DNA of 5,067 nucleotides from RGIG5270 sp045657185 (GTDB lineage Bacteria; Verrucomicrobiota; Lentisphaeria; Victivallales; Victivallaceae), in NCBI GenBank assembly GCA_045657185.1, contig JAZOSO010000215.1, positions 1 to 5,067 of the forward strand, read 5' to 3'. Of this stretch, positions 4,963 through 5,067 are shown piece by piece. The notes beneath the pieces were generated by a model, which searched no databases, was not told where the DNA came from, and saw nothing but the letters and a program-made list of their open reading frames with translations. The translations under genes and the position numbers were made by a program. Positions within the stretch are counted from its first letter, which is position 1. Each line of letters starts with the position of its first letter.

Positions 4963-5067
4963 ATGTTAAAAATCAAAGCTATTTATTCCGCATTATGTGC
5001 GGCGGGGATTCTTGTATGCCAAGCCGCTGAACCGAAAGCTGTTTTCTCTCCTGAAAAAACTTTTACA
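4963..5067 (+). CDS. Secreted protein, N-terminal 35 residues (partial, runs off the window)
   Basis: An open frame of 35 codons runs to the window edge without a stop. The translation starts MLKIKAIYSALCAAGILVCQ and continues AAEPKAVFSPEKTFT. It has a classic signal peptide: K3 and K5, a hydrophobic core of about residues 6-18, and a likely signal peptidase I cut after CQA or CQAA (residues 21-22). The cysteine at 19 follows valine, so it is a poor lipobox and a lipoprotein is less likely. The mature part is too short to assign a family. The 8-bp gap from the pseudopilin gene and the ribosome binding site at 4953-4956 place it in the same operon; in Lentisphaerota such neighbours are often secreted enzymes or surface proteins, which is inference here. 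Confidence 0.7.
   Translation, partial: MLKIKAIYSALCAAGILVCQAAEPKAVFSPEKTFT

Noticed and set aside
4963..4973. ATGTTAAAAAT at the start of the secreted-protein gene, like the repeat at 1350
   Set aside because: It is explained by the start codon followed by Leu-Lys-Ile codons, with no partner copy or dyad around it.
4214..5067. Type IV pilus or type II secretion gene cluster
   Set aside because: Only one pseudopilin-like gene is present, with no ATPase, platform, secretin or peptidase gene. In this lineage such genes are scattered singly.

Overview
The window most resembles the genome of a member of the Lentisphaerota (Victivallis-like, often from gut or marine habitats). The clearest pointer is the gene at 4214-4954. 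It has the prepilin-type N-terminus beginning MKKTFTLIELLVV and a C-terminal H-X9-DG motif, an architecture strongly expanded in Lentisphaerota and Planctomycetota. AraC and LacI regulators beside small metabolic genes fit the same lineage. This is a judgement from protein style, since no database search was possible.

Layout: (1) 38-1213, minus strand: an M24 (aminopeptidase P/creatinase-fold) protein that has lost both metal-binding aspartates. A Shine-Dalgarno-like sequence on the same strand at the window edge suggests another gene follows it. (2) 1214-1377: a compact divergent promoter region with a perfect 16-bp palindrome and four copies of GTTAAA, two near each predicted promoter. (3) 1378-2430, plus strand: a LacI-family regulator whose hinge carries an AT-hook-like RRGRP in place of the usual hinge-helix sequence. 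(4) 2445-3230, minus strand: a PHP-family phosphatase of the histidinol-phosphatase (HisK) type with a complete metal-site motif set. It converges on the LacI gene with only 14 bp between the stops. (5) 3217-4071, minus strand: an AraC-family regulator whose end overlaps the start of the PHP gene by 14 bp, so the two look like a regulator-enzyme operon. (6) 4072-4213: a second divergent promoter region with an imperfect dyad over the predicted AraC promoter. (7) 4214-4954, plus strand: the H-X9-DG pseudopilin-like protein, followed after 8 bp by (8) the first 35 codons of a secreted protein that runs off the window.

Functionally these are three adjoining units. The LacI protein probably controls itself and the divergent M24 gene through the GTTAAA sites. 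The AraC protein is co-transcribed with the PHP phosphatase and may control it and/or the divergent pseudopilin/secreted-protein operon. No RNA genes, insertion sequences, CRISPR arrays or phage genes were seen, and no gene-free stretch exceeds 165 bp. The most unusual signal is the pairing of an AT-hook-like hinge in the LacI protein with an entirely AT-centred palindromic candidate operator beside its own gene, divergent from a probably metal-free M24 protein.
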